DNA of 64,000 nucleotides, from positions 11,615,914-11,679,913 of the forward strand of contig NC_072469.1 in assembly GCF_027596085.1 (NCBI RefSeq), given 5' to 3'. The position numbers and the translations under genes were made by a program. The notes under the pieces are model-generated. The model saw nothing but the letters and a program-made list of their open reading frames with translations. It searched no databases and was not told where the DNA came from. Each line of letters begins with the position of its first letter. Position 1 is the stretch's first letter. The stretch is from Anoplopoma fimbria. Taxonomy: Eukaryota > Chordata > Actinopteri > Perciformes > Anoplopomatidae. Of this stretch, positions 1-16,622 are shown piece by piece.

Positions 1-5141
<5,141 letters not shown>

Positions 5142-5223
<82 letters not shown>

Positions 5224-5231
5224 GGGGGGGA
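5142..5231. repeat. (TG)n microsatellite followed by poly-G
   Basis: About 39 TG units run straight into a run of ten G residues at 5221-5230. Confidence 0.97.
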
Positions 5232-6558
5232 GGATTGATGGAGACTTGTGTTTGATAAATTGTCTGGACTGTGTCCACATGCTGTCCTCACCTCACTGTG
5301 ATCCAAACTCAATGTGAGACAGGCCACCTCGGCATGTGGTCTGGCTGATGGGATACCAGTCGACCGTACAGACTTGACAGTCAATGCGTCCTGGCCTGAT
5401 CAGATGACATTGGAAAGACATTCATTCATAACTTTTCATTAATCAGCAGCTAGATCCTGATCTGTTCCGTACCAGCTGTGGATTCTGGGGTTTTTAGCAC
5501 CTTATTCTTCTGTGTTACCTTTGCAACACATATAAGTAGGTCAGCCTTTCATTTTTGCCAGAGCTTCCAGATGGTCAGTCTTTTTCCATTCAGGTGAGTC
5601 AGAACAGAGGGTTGACAACATCCAAAGTCCTATAATTAGGCCTTTTGTACTCAAAACATATTCTCATCCATAGGAATATTCAGCATTCTCTTAGAAGGCC
5701 TTCGTCACACTAATCCACACAGAGCAGGTGCTGTCATTAAAACCCATGAGAACATTACAGATCAGTGGCTACGGATTAATGCTGAGTTTTATCTCTTCAG
5801 TAGTTTCATCAAACTTTTTATTTCACACATTTTAGAGTGGAGACTCTGATTGTTGTTTACAGTGTGAATGGTCAAATAAAGATGGTGTAATGACAAAGTG
5901 CATACTGCTGAAATTATAATAATAAATGACTAAATAATTTCTTAATAGTGCCATTAGGTCTTTTAAAACTTCTATTTAGCCTAATTATTGATGCCAGGAT
6001 CAATGCTGTCTTTTTACAGAACCCCCTGCTCTACACACACACTGTTACACATTCACACTTGGCAGCTACCACAGTCTACTTTGTTGGCCACTGATTGACT
6101 TCACCATATTAATTTGGAAATAAGTGCAGTCAAGTCTTAAGTCAAAGCCTCACCAGGCGGACTAACAGCAGACATTTACTGAACCAGAGTAGTTTTAACT
6201 TTGCTCCATGGGAAGACATTAACAGTTTTAGTAGGCCTATGTGTTGACTCACTGATTCTATGTCCCCGCCCACTGTAGCAATGGGGGAATCTGTAGTGAA
6301 ACATGCATGCTCAATGACAGAATAGGAGCCTTGATCAGTCAATACTGAAACGTTAATACGTCCAAAATGCATATACAACAGGATATTTGAGTGAATCAAA
6401 CAGCAGTCTATGCTTCGCTGAACACAACAACAATAGACTTGTCTCATGGAGCCAGTGTAGATTCATTTGATTGACATTTAATAAAATAGAAGCGTGTCTG
6501 ATCCATGAGACGCGTTAGTTAAGCAGCCCAAAAACGCTTCTAGGAACAGTCCTTTGTG
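5232..6558. other. Intergenic, no gene seen
   Basis: Mixed-composition unique DNA. The longest minus-strand frame (6142-6447) has no recognisable motif. Nothing supported. Confidence 0.5.
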
Positions 6559-7302
6559 GCACTAGAAACAGCCGTTTGCAGTTCTGATAACAGCTCCAAG
6601 CGGCCCACAAGAAACCGGTTAGTGTGAAAAACTGCTGTACGCTACCCACTAGAAACAGCGGTTTGAGGCCCACCAAGAAACAGCTGTTTGCAGTACTAGA
6701 AAACAGCTGTACCTGGCCCACTAAAAAAAGCTGTTTGCAGGGCTGAAAACAGCTGTTTGAGGCCGACTAGAAACAGCTGTTTGCAGTGCTAAAAACAGCT
6801 GTACACTACCCACAAGAAACAGCTGTTTGCAGTGCTAAAAACAGCTGTTTGCAGTGCTAAAAACAGCTGTACACTACCCACAAGAAACAGCTGTTTGCAG
6901 TGTTAAAAACAGCTGTACACTACCCACAAGAAACAGCTGTTTGCAGTGCTTCAAACAGCTGTACACTACCCACTAGAAACAGCTGTTTGTTTTGGGCTTT
7001 CTGGCTCTCTCTCTCTCTTTTAACAACCATGAAATGCAAGCAAGCCAAGAAACCAAACTAAGATGCTAGAAGCAACCAGCTGTTTGTGGCCCACTAGACA
7101 GCAGTTTGCATTGCTAGAAACAGTTGTTGCCAGCCCTTTAGAAACAACTGTGTGTGGCAAAATAATTAGTTTTTTTGCGGTGGCAAATTTAGGTCCAGCA
7201 ACAGCTGTTTGCAGTGCTAGTAACAGCTGTTTGCATTGCTAAAAACAGCTTTTTGCAGTGCTAAAAACAGCTGTCCACGTCCTGCTAGACACAGCTGTTT
7301 AC
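6559..7302 (+). repeat. Minisatellite of AAACAGCTGTTT palindromes (E-box CAGCTG array)
   Basis: About 740 bp built from a ~21-bp unit, consensus GCTAAAAACAGCTGTTTGCAG. Its centre is the perfect palindrome AAACAGCTGTTT. I count 18 exact CAGCTG hexamers between about 6680 and 7295. In the middle (about 6788-6985) two half-units alternate to give a 46-bp higher-order repeat (AACAGCTGTACACTACCCAC then AAGAAACAGCTGTTTGCAG), present about four times. A CT-rich interruption at 7000-7070 splits the array. CAGCTG is a class of E-box bound by bHLH factors, but regulatory use here is only inferred from the motif. Confidence 0.9.
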
Positions 7303-9079
7303 ACCTTACATGGATCTTTCTCTTTTCCCCTCTCTTTTTAGAAGCATGAAAAATAATCAAGCAGAGAACCTGAAAAAAGAAATCGTGATTCGTCTATCAA
7401 TCTCCTCTCGTTTCAGTTCTACAGACACAAAACAAACAGTACTATCCACAGACACAAAACAAACAGCACTATCCATAGTTCTTAAACTTCGCAGTGCACA
7501 TGATAGGTAATTGTCAAATGAACTTGTTTGAAATACAAGTTAACACAGATTTTTTTCATAGAGATATTATATCAGACCTCAAAAGCTACCTGGGCCTTGA
7601 GTCACCTGTATTCATGGTCTATGTGAGGTAGAGAACAATTTTCTAATCTGTGATGTTGTGAAAGAATAAAGTAGCATTAAATGGAACATGCTTATGTAAT
7701 TGATTAAACACAGCCTATTTATCAATTCAAACATACATCTTTCTATTTATATTACCTCAGTTAATCTATTCACTTCTGCCCTATTAAGCACAAACATCCT
7801 CCCACCAGTGCTCTGCAGTTTCACTCCATGCTGTCGTGTTACAATAGCAAATTAACACTTTTCTCTTTAACACTAAGACAGGCGGATGGGAGGTGGAGAC
7901 CTGAGAGTGAGATCAGATAAGAGTACTAACTTGTAGTTATTTTTACTGCCATTTTGTCAGGACAGTCATCACTGTGATATAAAAACTAAACTGTAAAACT
8001 GTTAAAAGACCAGAGTTGGCTACTCACAGGGTACAGGAGAGCCATCATGCCAGGGATTGTGGGCTGAGCCGGCCACAGGAACTGCCAGTCCACTGCTCCA
8101 ACCAGTCACACTTTGATTCTGCTGTCAGGGCCAGACTCTGTCCACCCGCTGGACTCAGTTAGTTCACCCGACCACACACTGTGCAGCGCAGGTTTAACAT
8201 GAGGCTCCGTCTGTTCATCAAATCAAGGTTGTCCCATGTAGTTTCAGCTCTTTTTATACTGTTTGCTACCTTTATATAACCCATTATTGCAAATACATAC
8301 AACTTGAAGTTCATGGGAAGAAGCAGTGCAATACAGTGCACAAACACAGCAGGAGGTCAACAAAAGGTCAAGGAGATTGTAAATACATCATGGTAGATTG
8401 GTTTATCTGACAGTCGAACATTCAGTATAATCAAGACGGGTCTTTGAAATGCATGGTTGTTAAAATAAAAACCAAGGACCTTAAACACATCCGTACAAAA
8501 TAATGTGCATGCAGACAAGCTAGAGCCGAGGTCCTACCTGACTGCTCATAATAATGTTATATCTAAGTGGAATAAACAAACACTAGATCAGATTCTGGCT
8601 GTTCTCCGTCTCTCTGGAGGAGCATGTTGGCTAATTAAAACATCACCAGCCTCACACGTCTCTTTATGTGTGTATTTGTGTTGTTGTCAGGCCAATCCAG
8701 AATTTGATCGTTACATAAAACACTTGAATATAAAGTCCTGGTTCTGCATGGTCCTATTTAGACATCTCATGTCTCTTCACGTTTTGTTCTTCTGCTCAAT
8801 TTCTGCTAAACACTTTATCGTTGTCAGAAATACTTCCATTACTAGCAGGGTCTGGTTTTAACTCACCTTCTGCAGCAATATGCAGTTATCTTTTTTATAT
8901 TGATATGCTGTTATTTATTTATTTTGCTCATCATCTGATAAGTCTTGTATTTTTGTTCTTGCTCTTCTGCTCGAAGCCTCTGCTGTCCACCTTAATAGTG
9001 CCTATTAATTCCTGCTTCTTCTTGTTTCCATCATCTGCCCTGCAATCCCCTCATTCCCCTCACCTGAGTTCCCCGCCCA
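7303..9079. other. Intergenic, no gene seen
   Basis: AT-rich unique sequence. The 118-codon plus-strand frame at 8505-8861 has no domain or codon signal that I recognise. Nothing supported. Confidence 0.5.
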
Positions 9080-9662
9080 TGTGCTGAAGTGACTTTAACC
9101 TGCATTCTAACTAATGGCCAGCAGGTGGCGACTGCTCTGGTTGCTAAAAAGAAGTCTGATTGTATAGAATATTTTCTATGAGAAAATTACTCTACTTCTC
9201 TCGTGATTTATTACCTCAGTAAACATTGTAAACATGAGTTTATGGACTCAATCTGTAGTTTCAAGTCTTCTTCAATACAGCATGATGTTCATTTAGTAAA
9301 TGATGGTCCATTTAGAGTCAAATAGACCATAAAGCAGGGTATGCTTTAGGGCGGGGTTACCTTGTGATTGACAGTTCGCTACAAAGCCGTTGTCCGGTCT
9401 GGGAGCTGTTTGTGTTTTCGTCTTAGAACCTAATCCCTTTCACAGTGTTTTCAATTCATGAAAGTTAATTGTAACATTTAAAAATATCTTATTCGATGTC
9501 CACCCTCTCGTGTCATTTCTGGTTCCAAAAATCAAGATTGCGACGACCAAAATGCTGAACTTGAGGCTACAAAAACGTAGTCCACTAACCAATGGGTGCT
9601 GTCACATTGACTACCACCACTTGTTATATACCACTACCACTTCTTATACATATTGTACTGGT
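9080..9662 (+). repeat. Dispersed fish repeat, family R1, copy A
   Basis: The longest local copy of a non-coding interspersed repeat seen at five places in the window. Shared landmarks are a CTGCATTCT...CAGCAGGTGGCGACT segment, CTCAGTAAACATTGTAAAC, GTTTCAAGTCTTCTTCAATA, and ATGATGTTCATTTAGTAAAT followed by a GGTCCATTTAGAG motif. Its 3' part carries CAATGGGTG and a degraded version of the CTTATATACAGTCTATG end seen in copy B. No coding capacity is evident. The class is not resolved; a non-autonomous element is likely. Confidence 0.8.
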
Positions 9663-11102
9663 ATTCATTTTGGAGTCCCGTTTTTTTAGCCTACATTTGT
9701 TAACATTTTGGCAAAAAGTGCGATTCAAAGTTTATTATAAGTAACTAAATGAAGCTCCAGTTTGCGAAGTACCCATGGATCTATAGTCAACTATCACTGT
9801 ATCGTTAGATATGAAAGAGAACCTGATTATTCTCTCTCTTTCTGGTGCATGCTCATTAGACAAAGCAACAATGGGCATGACTTGGGGTGATGAGGTAATT
9901 GTTTCCCTAACAATCCATTTTACATGTCCACATAGACAAAGTAAAAAAAAAAAAAAAAGTTTTTGGGACCTAAAACTGAAAAAGAGCCAAAACGCAGAGA
10001 AAAATATCTGATAAAAAATATATTGGTATACGTACATGTAGACAGGGACTGAGTTACATTGAGTGATATCAATATGTGTTTCATGTCTGTCCGTTTGACT
10101 GAGTTATGACTCTAAAGAGTCAAATTCACCTCACGCAGTATTTTTACATCGCCTTCAGCTCCACGGCGCCACCCTGGGGAAACTCTTCAGCTTCTCTCTT
10201 GGCTTTGTCATGCTGAATGTCCATGTCTGTTATAGACCATATCCTGTAATTTCCCGATGGTTAAAAAACCTTCAGAAACCAGGGGTTAAATTACAGAGAA
10301 GCATAATGAATATTTTATTCTTCATCTCCCCTTGTGATTGTCTCATTATGAACAGGGCTTCACCCTGAGGGTGAGGGTGGCTTCAAATAAGTCAATCTTG
10401 TTTTTGTCATACTGTCTCACTTCCATTAAACTAATCTCAGAGCAACATTAAGACTGTACAAAACTGGCCCCATGGTTACAACATTTTTAAAATATAGTCC
10501 TTTAGCTCATTTGGAATTAAGGATACACACAATTAGTTTTGGCAGTCTCTTCATCAGTACATTCATCACAGAAAATATAATAATGTAAGATGTCCCATAT
10601 TTCAACATTAAGGAGTTTAAATGATCAATAAGTGTTACTTTAATTTCAAGAGAAGGGCAATTGAACCTGAATAAAAACAACCAAAAAGCCAACACTGTGT
10701 GAGCTCACATTGTTTTACTTTAATTACTGACCGGGTTGTTGGTGGATGTGAGATATGAGGATCTGCAGCCTGAAGGGACAGCCACTGTCCCCTACCAATC
10801 AGTGGCACCCAGCTGTGACAAGATTCCTCTCTATCAACAGCCTGAGGCCACTCTCCAGCAGGGTGAGGAATTATGAGTCCGGTCCGTCCACTTGCTGTCA
10901 ACGCTGGGATATTGACGCCACCATCAAAAACCAGCGGAGTGCTGATTTAGTCTTTTTTTATTTTTAGTTGACATATACATTTCTCTCATGAAACATGGCT
11001 TTAAGCTACATTGAGAAGGTTGCTAACTGCATAGAGAGAGCAAGGAGGATTCTGCACAACATCCTACAGCCAGAGTGACGTTAATGGCGCTGTTGATGCC
11101 GC
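9663..11102. other. Intergenic, no gene seen
   Basis: Mostly AT-rich, with a poly-A run near 9943-9958. The stretch 10730-11000 is somewhat richer in GC, but its frame shows no recognisable protein. Confidence 0.5.
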
Positions 11103-11110
11103 CTATGCAG

Positions 11111-12000
11111 TAGGGACGGGAATCAGCAGGGACCTCCCGATACGATACTATCACGATACTTAGGTGGCGATTCGATATGTATTGCGATTCTGTAAGTATT
11201 GTGATTCGATATTACGATTTCTTGCGATTTCTTTTGGTTATTTTTTTTTTTTAAAACACTGGACCATGGAAAACAGTTGAATCATACCTTCAAATACAAC
11301 ACAGTCAAATTCACTAAGAGCTTTCCAAGTTTTATTTCAAGTTTTGATTCCTAAATCTTAACATTAACTTAATGACTGCAGGGCAGCCAATAGAGAAAAT
11401 AAATAAAAATGTGCCCTATTATTGTATAGCCCCTGTCAACTGCACACAAACTGACAGATTAAGAAATGTATGCCACTTAGGCTACTTTTAAACAATAAAT
11501 AAAAGGTAAATTAAATAGAATGAATGAATTATGAATAATAGTACATGATATATAGTACATATATATATAGTACATATAGTACATGATATATAAATATAAA
11601 ATGAGAGATTGATTCTGTGATGCGATTAGCCTTTTCTGACCTGCTGGGGAGCTTACTGAAACATGTATCCAGCGTTCGTTGTTTGCTGCTAGCAGGTTTG
11701 GCTTCCTCCGCCATTTTGTCTGATAACTCAGGATGGTGTTGAGTGATATGGGCACGTATGTTGGTCGTATTACCACAATACTTTATCTTTAGTTTGCAGA
11801 CTGCATTGCTCATGTCTAACTCATTTTTTCCTCGTAAATTATGAAAGCCAAAGTTCTTCCAGACGTGCGATTTAAACTGTTGAGGTGCAGCATGAATCTC
11901 GGGACTAAAATATCGATTTGGGAGGCAGCGTGGCGATTTAAAAATCGTCACACACAAGAATTGCGATTCGTAACTGAATCGATTTTTCCCCCCATCCCTA
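11111..12000 (-). mobile_element. Internally deleted hAT transposon with BED-finger remnant
   Basis: An 890-bp element bounded by short inverted termini (TAGGGACGGG at the left, CCCATCCCTA at the right). It is flanked by a perfect 8-bp direct repeat CTATGCAG at 11103-11110 and 12001-12008. An 8-bp target duplication with TAGGG-type termini is diagnostic of the hAT superfamily. The subterminal regions carry GATACGATACTATCACGATA-like and CGATTC-type repeats, as in related fish hATs. Internally, the minus strand retains only the N-terminal zinc-finger part of a transposase, so the element cannot move by itself. The intact duplication suggests fairly recent insertion. Confidence 0.9.
11649..11876 (-). 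pseudogene. BED zinc-finger remnant of hAT transposase
   Basis: The minus-strand frame reads a typical BED/ZBED start, SHVWKNFGF, then VCKLKIKYCGNTTNIRAHI and THHP-like QHHPEL. This matches the N-terminal DNA-binding finger of hAT transposases (aromatic SxVWxxF, Cys pair, then His pair). The second Cys of the expected Cx2C pair is missing (VCKLK instead of VCxxC), apparently through a small deletion, so the finger should not bind zinc normally. The frame has no ATG start at its 5' end and runs out into non-transposase sequence about 30 codons downstream of the finger. The RNase-H-like catalytic domain is absent. It lies inside the 890-bp hAT element and is presumably inert. Confidence 0.75.
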
Positions 12001-12564
12001 CTATGCAGGGGACGTTGAAGAGGCTGCACATGTAGATAACATACGGTAAATATACAGTCATTACCATTACCCTCAGCATCGCTGACTCCAATTTGAATTG
12101 TGCAGTAAAGCGGGAATAAAGCACTGACTCTGCTTGCTTATATACACAGGCGATGCTTTTGATTCTTAAACTATTTAGAATTTTTTTAAAAACAGCTTTC
12201 CTTCAATGTATCAGTGTCAAAGAGCAGCACTTGTCCTGTATTTTGCAGAGCCTGTGGTGTTTAACTGTTCAACTAATTCAAATTTCCAATTTCATTTGCA
12301 ATCTGAGATGCTGATGGAGCGGAGCTGGAAGGAGCAGGGGCTTCAGTGAGGGCTGAGAGGAGGGAGGGAGAAGGGAAGGAGGAAGAGGACCAGCGGCAAC
12401 GGGAGCAGCAGTAAAACTGCTGGCCTTTAGAATAAGAGTTGAAGTTTTCATTGCATATAGCAAGTACAGCGTGTCAATTTTGATGACTGGTTAATCTCAA
12501 GAATCAAGTAAAAGTCTCAGTTTCCAGCCTCTTAAATATGAGGGTTTCCTTTGTTAGTCTGTAT

Positions 12565-13700
12565 TTTTATGCCTCAGAGCTGGCGACGGCTGTGGCCAGA
12601 GGCATTATGTTTTATGGGTTCCCCATACATATGTCCATTAGTGGTGTATCAGTGCACAAAATTCATGGTTCGGTTCAATACGGTACAGTGTTGCCAGAGA
12701 AATTTCCTTGATTTCTAAATATCTGCATTTATTAAACCTGGAGAGCCTGCTGCGGATATGGGTACGGCCTGGCGCGAGATTTACACCTTCTCCCCCGGAT
12801 TTTCAAGGGCCAGCGAGAGCTCACCGGACGCCGCAGGAACCGCGACACTTTCCAGGGCACGGGCACATAAAGTATGTCCGTTTTTACTTTGGACAATGCT
12901 AGATTAATGTGTGTACAGGAAGCTGCAGCAACTTGACTTTTCATCTCCCATTCAGTGGTGAGCTAATGTTTCCGTTACCGTCAGGCAGCTTTGTGTATCC
13001 CTTTACATCCAGCCGCTGTTGCTCTGACAACAGATCCGGACATTTGGTTCTCTATTTGGGCTTTTGTTTTCTTGTGCATAACAAGAATTACGTTCTGGCT
13101 GTAACAGGCTCTTGAAGGAGTAATGTAACGGGGCTCAAAAACATTAAGCATGTTCGTAAAGCCTGCCTTTTCCATTTCAGAGTAGGGTCTCATATCTGCG
13201 GCATAAATGTATCCGTCTACGTGGGTATAGCTTTATCCCTGTTTGAATCATTAGTGAATAGCTTACTAAACACTGCGGGGATAGTTTGGAGCAAGTTTGC
13301 TGCTCTTGGTTTTCCTGGTGAGCTAGTTTTACGTAGCGTGCCTCAACAGAGTTGAATGTTTTTCTCCCGTGGTGGGACACCACGTTTCCTGTTACGTCGT
13401 GTGGGTTGCCATGTTGAGCGCAGTGGCTCCACCAAAAACATTATATTTCACACGATTTAAGCTGTATTTATTTTACAAATGCAATAGTTTTATTCCAACA
13501 AATTGTTCGGTTTGTCATGCGCACCGAACCGAAAGCCGCGTACCGAACCGTTCGATACAAATACCTGTGCTACACGTATTTTACACCCCTAATGTCCATA
13601 CGTCACATTCTCATAGACGCGATATCTCAGGGACTCCTGAAAGGGAATTTCTTCAAGTTTGGCACAATTATCACTTGGACTCAGACATAAACTTGAGAGT
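12565..13700 (+). repeat. Older dispersed repeat (family R2), interrupted by a hAT insertion
   Basis: The left part at about 12565-12638 has TATGCCTC...GAGGCATTATG, an inverted motif at its 5' end. The right part at 13600-13700 has GCGATATCTCAGGGACTCCT and AATTTCTTCAAGTTTGGCAC. They are the two halves of one repeat whose second local copy lies at 20765-21065. The 953-bp hAT element at 12639-13591 splits it. The family is non-coding here and its class is not resolved. Confidence 0.75.
12639..13591. mobile_element. Non-autonomous hAT transposon nested in an older repeat
   Basis: A 953-bp element with imperfect terminal inverted repeats: TAGTGGTGTATCAGTGCAC at the left, and at the right the complement of TAGGGGTGTAAAATACGTG. 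Subterminal TTCGGTTCAATACGGTAC and ACCGAACCGTTCGATAC continue the inverted homology. A perfect 8-bp duplication ATGTCCAT flanks it at 12631-12638 and 13592-13599. No transposase-like frame was found inside, so it is a non-autonomous (MITE-like) hAT. It splits the older family R2 repeat, which dates it as the younger insertion. Confidence 0.9.
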
Positions 13701-16360
13701 GATTTTGGGTTCAGTCTCTCATTCAAGGACACTTCGACATCCCGACAGCAGGCGCTGGGGATCGAACCACCAAAAAAAGCTATCGCCAGTCCAAGGATGA
13801 ACTACTTATATAATTTATTACACATGCATGATGAGATGAATAGTGAAGGCCTTGGCAATAGGGCTCCATCTGGACATGATATTATTAAAGAGGGTAATGA
13901 AAATTCCCGCCGAAGTCCAGACACTGGTGGTGGTAGTGGAGGGAGTTGCTGAAGATCTGATGATGGGATGAGGAGCAGAGATTTGCAAATAAACAAGAGT
14001 GAAAAGAGAGTATTCCTGACTAAAATTCTACCAAACTTCATTAGATATTTGTGGTCAAAGGATAAATGATGAAGTGATGACATTTTGGACAGACGTGGAT
14101 GTAATGTGCAACTTGACTGATTGGTGGAGGCATCCAAACACATGCAGAATTTCTACTTATTATTGCAAACTAAAATATTTCAGGTTTTGGACCGTTAAGT
14201 TAAGATGTCACCTTGGGCTTGTAATTCAAAATAATAATGAACGGATAATGAAAATAGTCAATAGCTTCAGCTTTAAACTCAAGCTTCTCTCACTAAATAC
14301 ACAGATATTGCGGTCCTCTTGGCATAGCTAAAGGAGTTCTAATGTGATTCCAGCATCTTACAAAACTTTTTCTAATGGCATGAGTTTCTGTTTGGAGAAG
14401 CCTGAGACAATCCTACCATAGGGTCTTTTTGTTGCCAACACTAAACAAAATCATTAATCTCCAAATCCTTAACAACGAAACTTGACGGATAATGCAATTT
14501 ACAACAATTGGGGGCTTACTAGGCTCTACTCACCATTTCCAATATGTTAACCGCTCCACTATGTTCACCATCAAGTCTCTAGCTGTGTCTGTTTGCTGTT
14601 TGCTGCTGAGCAACCTGAAACTAGTTTGTTCCCTATGGCACATGGGAAGGGTGCTCCTGATTGATTAAATTGCATGACGGCATCAGCGTTTTACCCTTTT
14701 TACTCAAAATCTGACGCAGGTTGTGGTTGGAAATTACCACTTACTCGCCCCAATGGGTGGGAGGTGGTTGATCATTCAGGAGTGCCCATTTAAAAGAGGA
14801 TTTGTTCCCCATTAAACTGTGAGGAAGTGACTTGGAAATGCTGTTTGGGCCATTGTATTTCAGTCTCTCAGCTGGAATGAGACAAACCTACGTCATATCC
14901 TATCACTGCTTCTGATGTCATTGTTTGTTGGGAGGTCCGGTTGGACCAGGTGGGACTGGCTGCATGCTCTTTACTGGGATGGAGGATATGTCACTGGAGA
15001 TAAGCTAGGCCACAGTGGAGTATGTCTCTGAATAAGAGCCCACAAGCAGGCACAGCTAGTTCTGCCGGCATCAGGATGCCTCTCAGATCTGCTGCTGTCT
15101 TTATGATTCCAGGCTAGTCCTCAAAAAGCTGCAGGCCTTTGCAGAGAGGGAGAAAGACTCTGCCGTAGGGTTCATAGCCGCGGTAGGACAGTGAAAGCAG
15201 CAATCGCGGGGCTCCACATTCCTCATCATCATCAGCCTCCCGTGCTCCCAACAAGGAGGAGGAAGACCCAGGAAGAGAACCCGCTACGGAAAACACCCAG
15301 GAAGTCGCAGGAGGAGATGTCTAGCTTATATGTCAGTTGGGTATCCTGATGGGTACCATGAAAGCACCATGAAGGCCTTCAGTCGTTGCCAAATTTCCTC
15401 CGGAAGCCAGGGAGCACAGGATTAGCAAGCGTCCTGCTGGGTAAGCGTTAGCCCGGCACGGACAGGGATCGAGGCAGCTTTTGCAGCTCGGATCATTGGT
15501 CTGTCGGATTCAACCAATCTGGCAGCGGGTACACAGACATCCACTTATGTCGTAGTCCCTGCTACAGTAGGTGTCTCCAGGACCAAGTTTCGCCATGATG
15601 ACAAACACCCAGAATCACAAGGGGAAAACAACACCAGCCACATGTTGTGATAGCCGGTCAGGGAGTACCTTAAGTTAAGGGATAAAATACTTGAACATGG
15701 ATGCTGCAGTATTGTCCTAAAAATATTTGAAAAAACTATTTTCCTGTTTTTTACTGAAGAGTGGTCAAGCAACAATACCCATCTCACAGTTTAATATAAT
15801 GGACACAAGACAGTATGCTCATAAAACAGTGTGTGTTGTCAGTGTCTGTGTAGACAGCAGCACTCCACAGATTCTCTGTGACAAAATGAAGCACTTGGAA
15901 AAGCAGCATGTCTCTTAAAAAGAGAGGAAATGTTTGTGCAGCAGGAGGCAGCAGCAACTTAAACAAAGAGCACAGCACACAAAAGAGCCTGTGACATTAA
16001 TCACCTGCAGTGAGATAAAACCATGATATCAGTAATCACCTGCTGGTCGCTCCGCAGCGAGTGAACTTTATTTTATTGTGCTCACTTATTCAATTATAAT
16101 AACACAGCCTATGTATTTTAATAAAACTTAATCTGCTGTAATCACCATGGGAAATATATGACCAGACTTCAGGTCGTTAGTCATAGCCGTGAATATATCG
16201 GCATGCTCCCATGTTATGAAATCAAGGACCCTGTTTATTACTCAATTACACCAAACTATCACAGGGTGACATGATGCCGCATTCCAGTTCTAGCCAGTTA
16301 AGCCACAGTTAGCAATACAGTTGATAACAACCAGGTGGTAACCTCAGGTCTCGCTGAGTG
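13701..16360. other. Intergenic, no confirmed gene; one unidentified open stretch
   Basis: Mostly unique DNA. A 14560-14600 segment resembles 43010-43060 (GCTCCANTATGTTCACC), a small shared repeat fragment. At 15426-15650 there is a 74-codon plus-strand stretch without an ATG, in the locally GC-rich region 15000-15600. It reads like a protein fragment but matches nothing I recognise. No splice sites clearly frame it. Confidence 0.45.
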
Positions 16361-16622
16361 AAAACATGATGTTCATTTAGTAAATTATGGTCCATTTAGA
16401 GACAAATAGATCATAAAGCTCTGAAGCCCGCCCTGAAGCCCGCCCTGAAGCATACTGTGATTGACAGGTCACTGCTGTTACCAGAACTGTATCCGGCATC
16501 ACTACGTGACTCATTCGCATTCCAAATATGGTCACTTCCATTCACCAAGGCTTCAACAGTCAACAAACCAATGGGTGACGTCACGATGACTACGTCACCT
16601 TCTTATATACAGTCTATGATAA
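16361..16622 (+). repeat. Dispersed fish repeat R1, copy B
   Basis: Carries ATGATGTTCATTTAGTAAAT, GGTCCATTTAGAG and the 3' end CAATGGGTGACGTCACGATG...CTTATATACAGTCTATG. An internal tandem of the 12-mer GAAGCCCGCCCT lies at 16421-16449. It lacks the 5' part seen in copy A. Confidence 0.8.

Noticed and set aside
6559..7302. CRISPR-like array of regularly spaced palindromes
   Set aside because: Units are contiguous and related throughout with no unique spacers, and the host is a vertebrate; it is a minisatellite.
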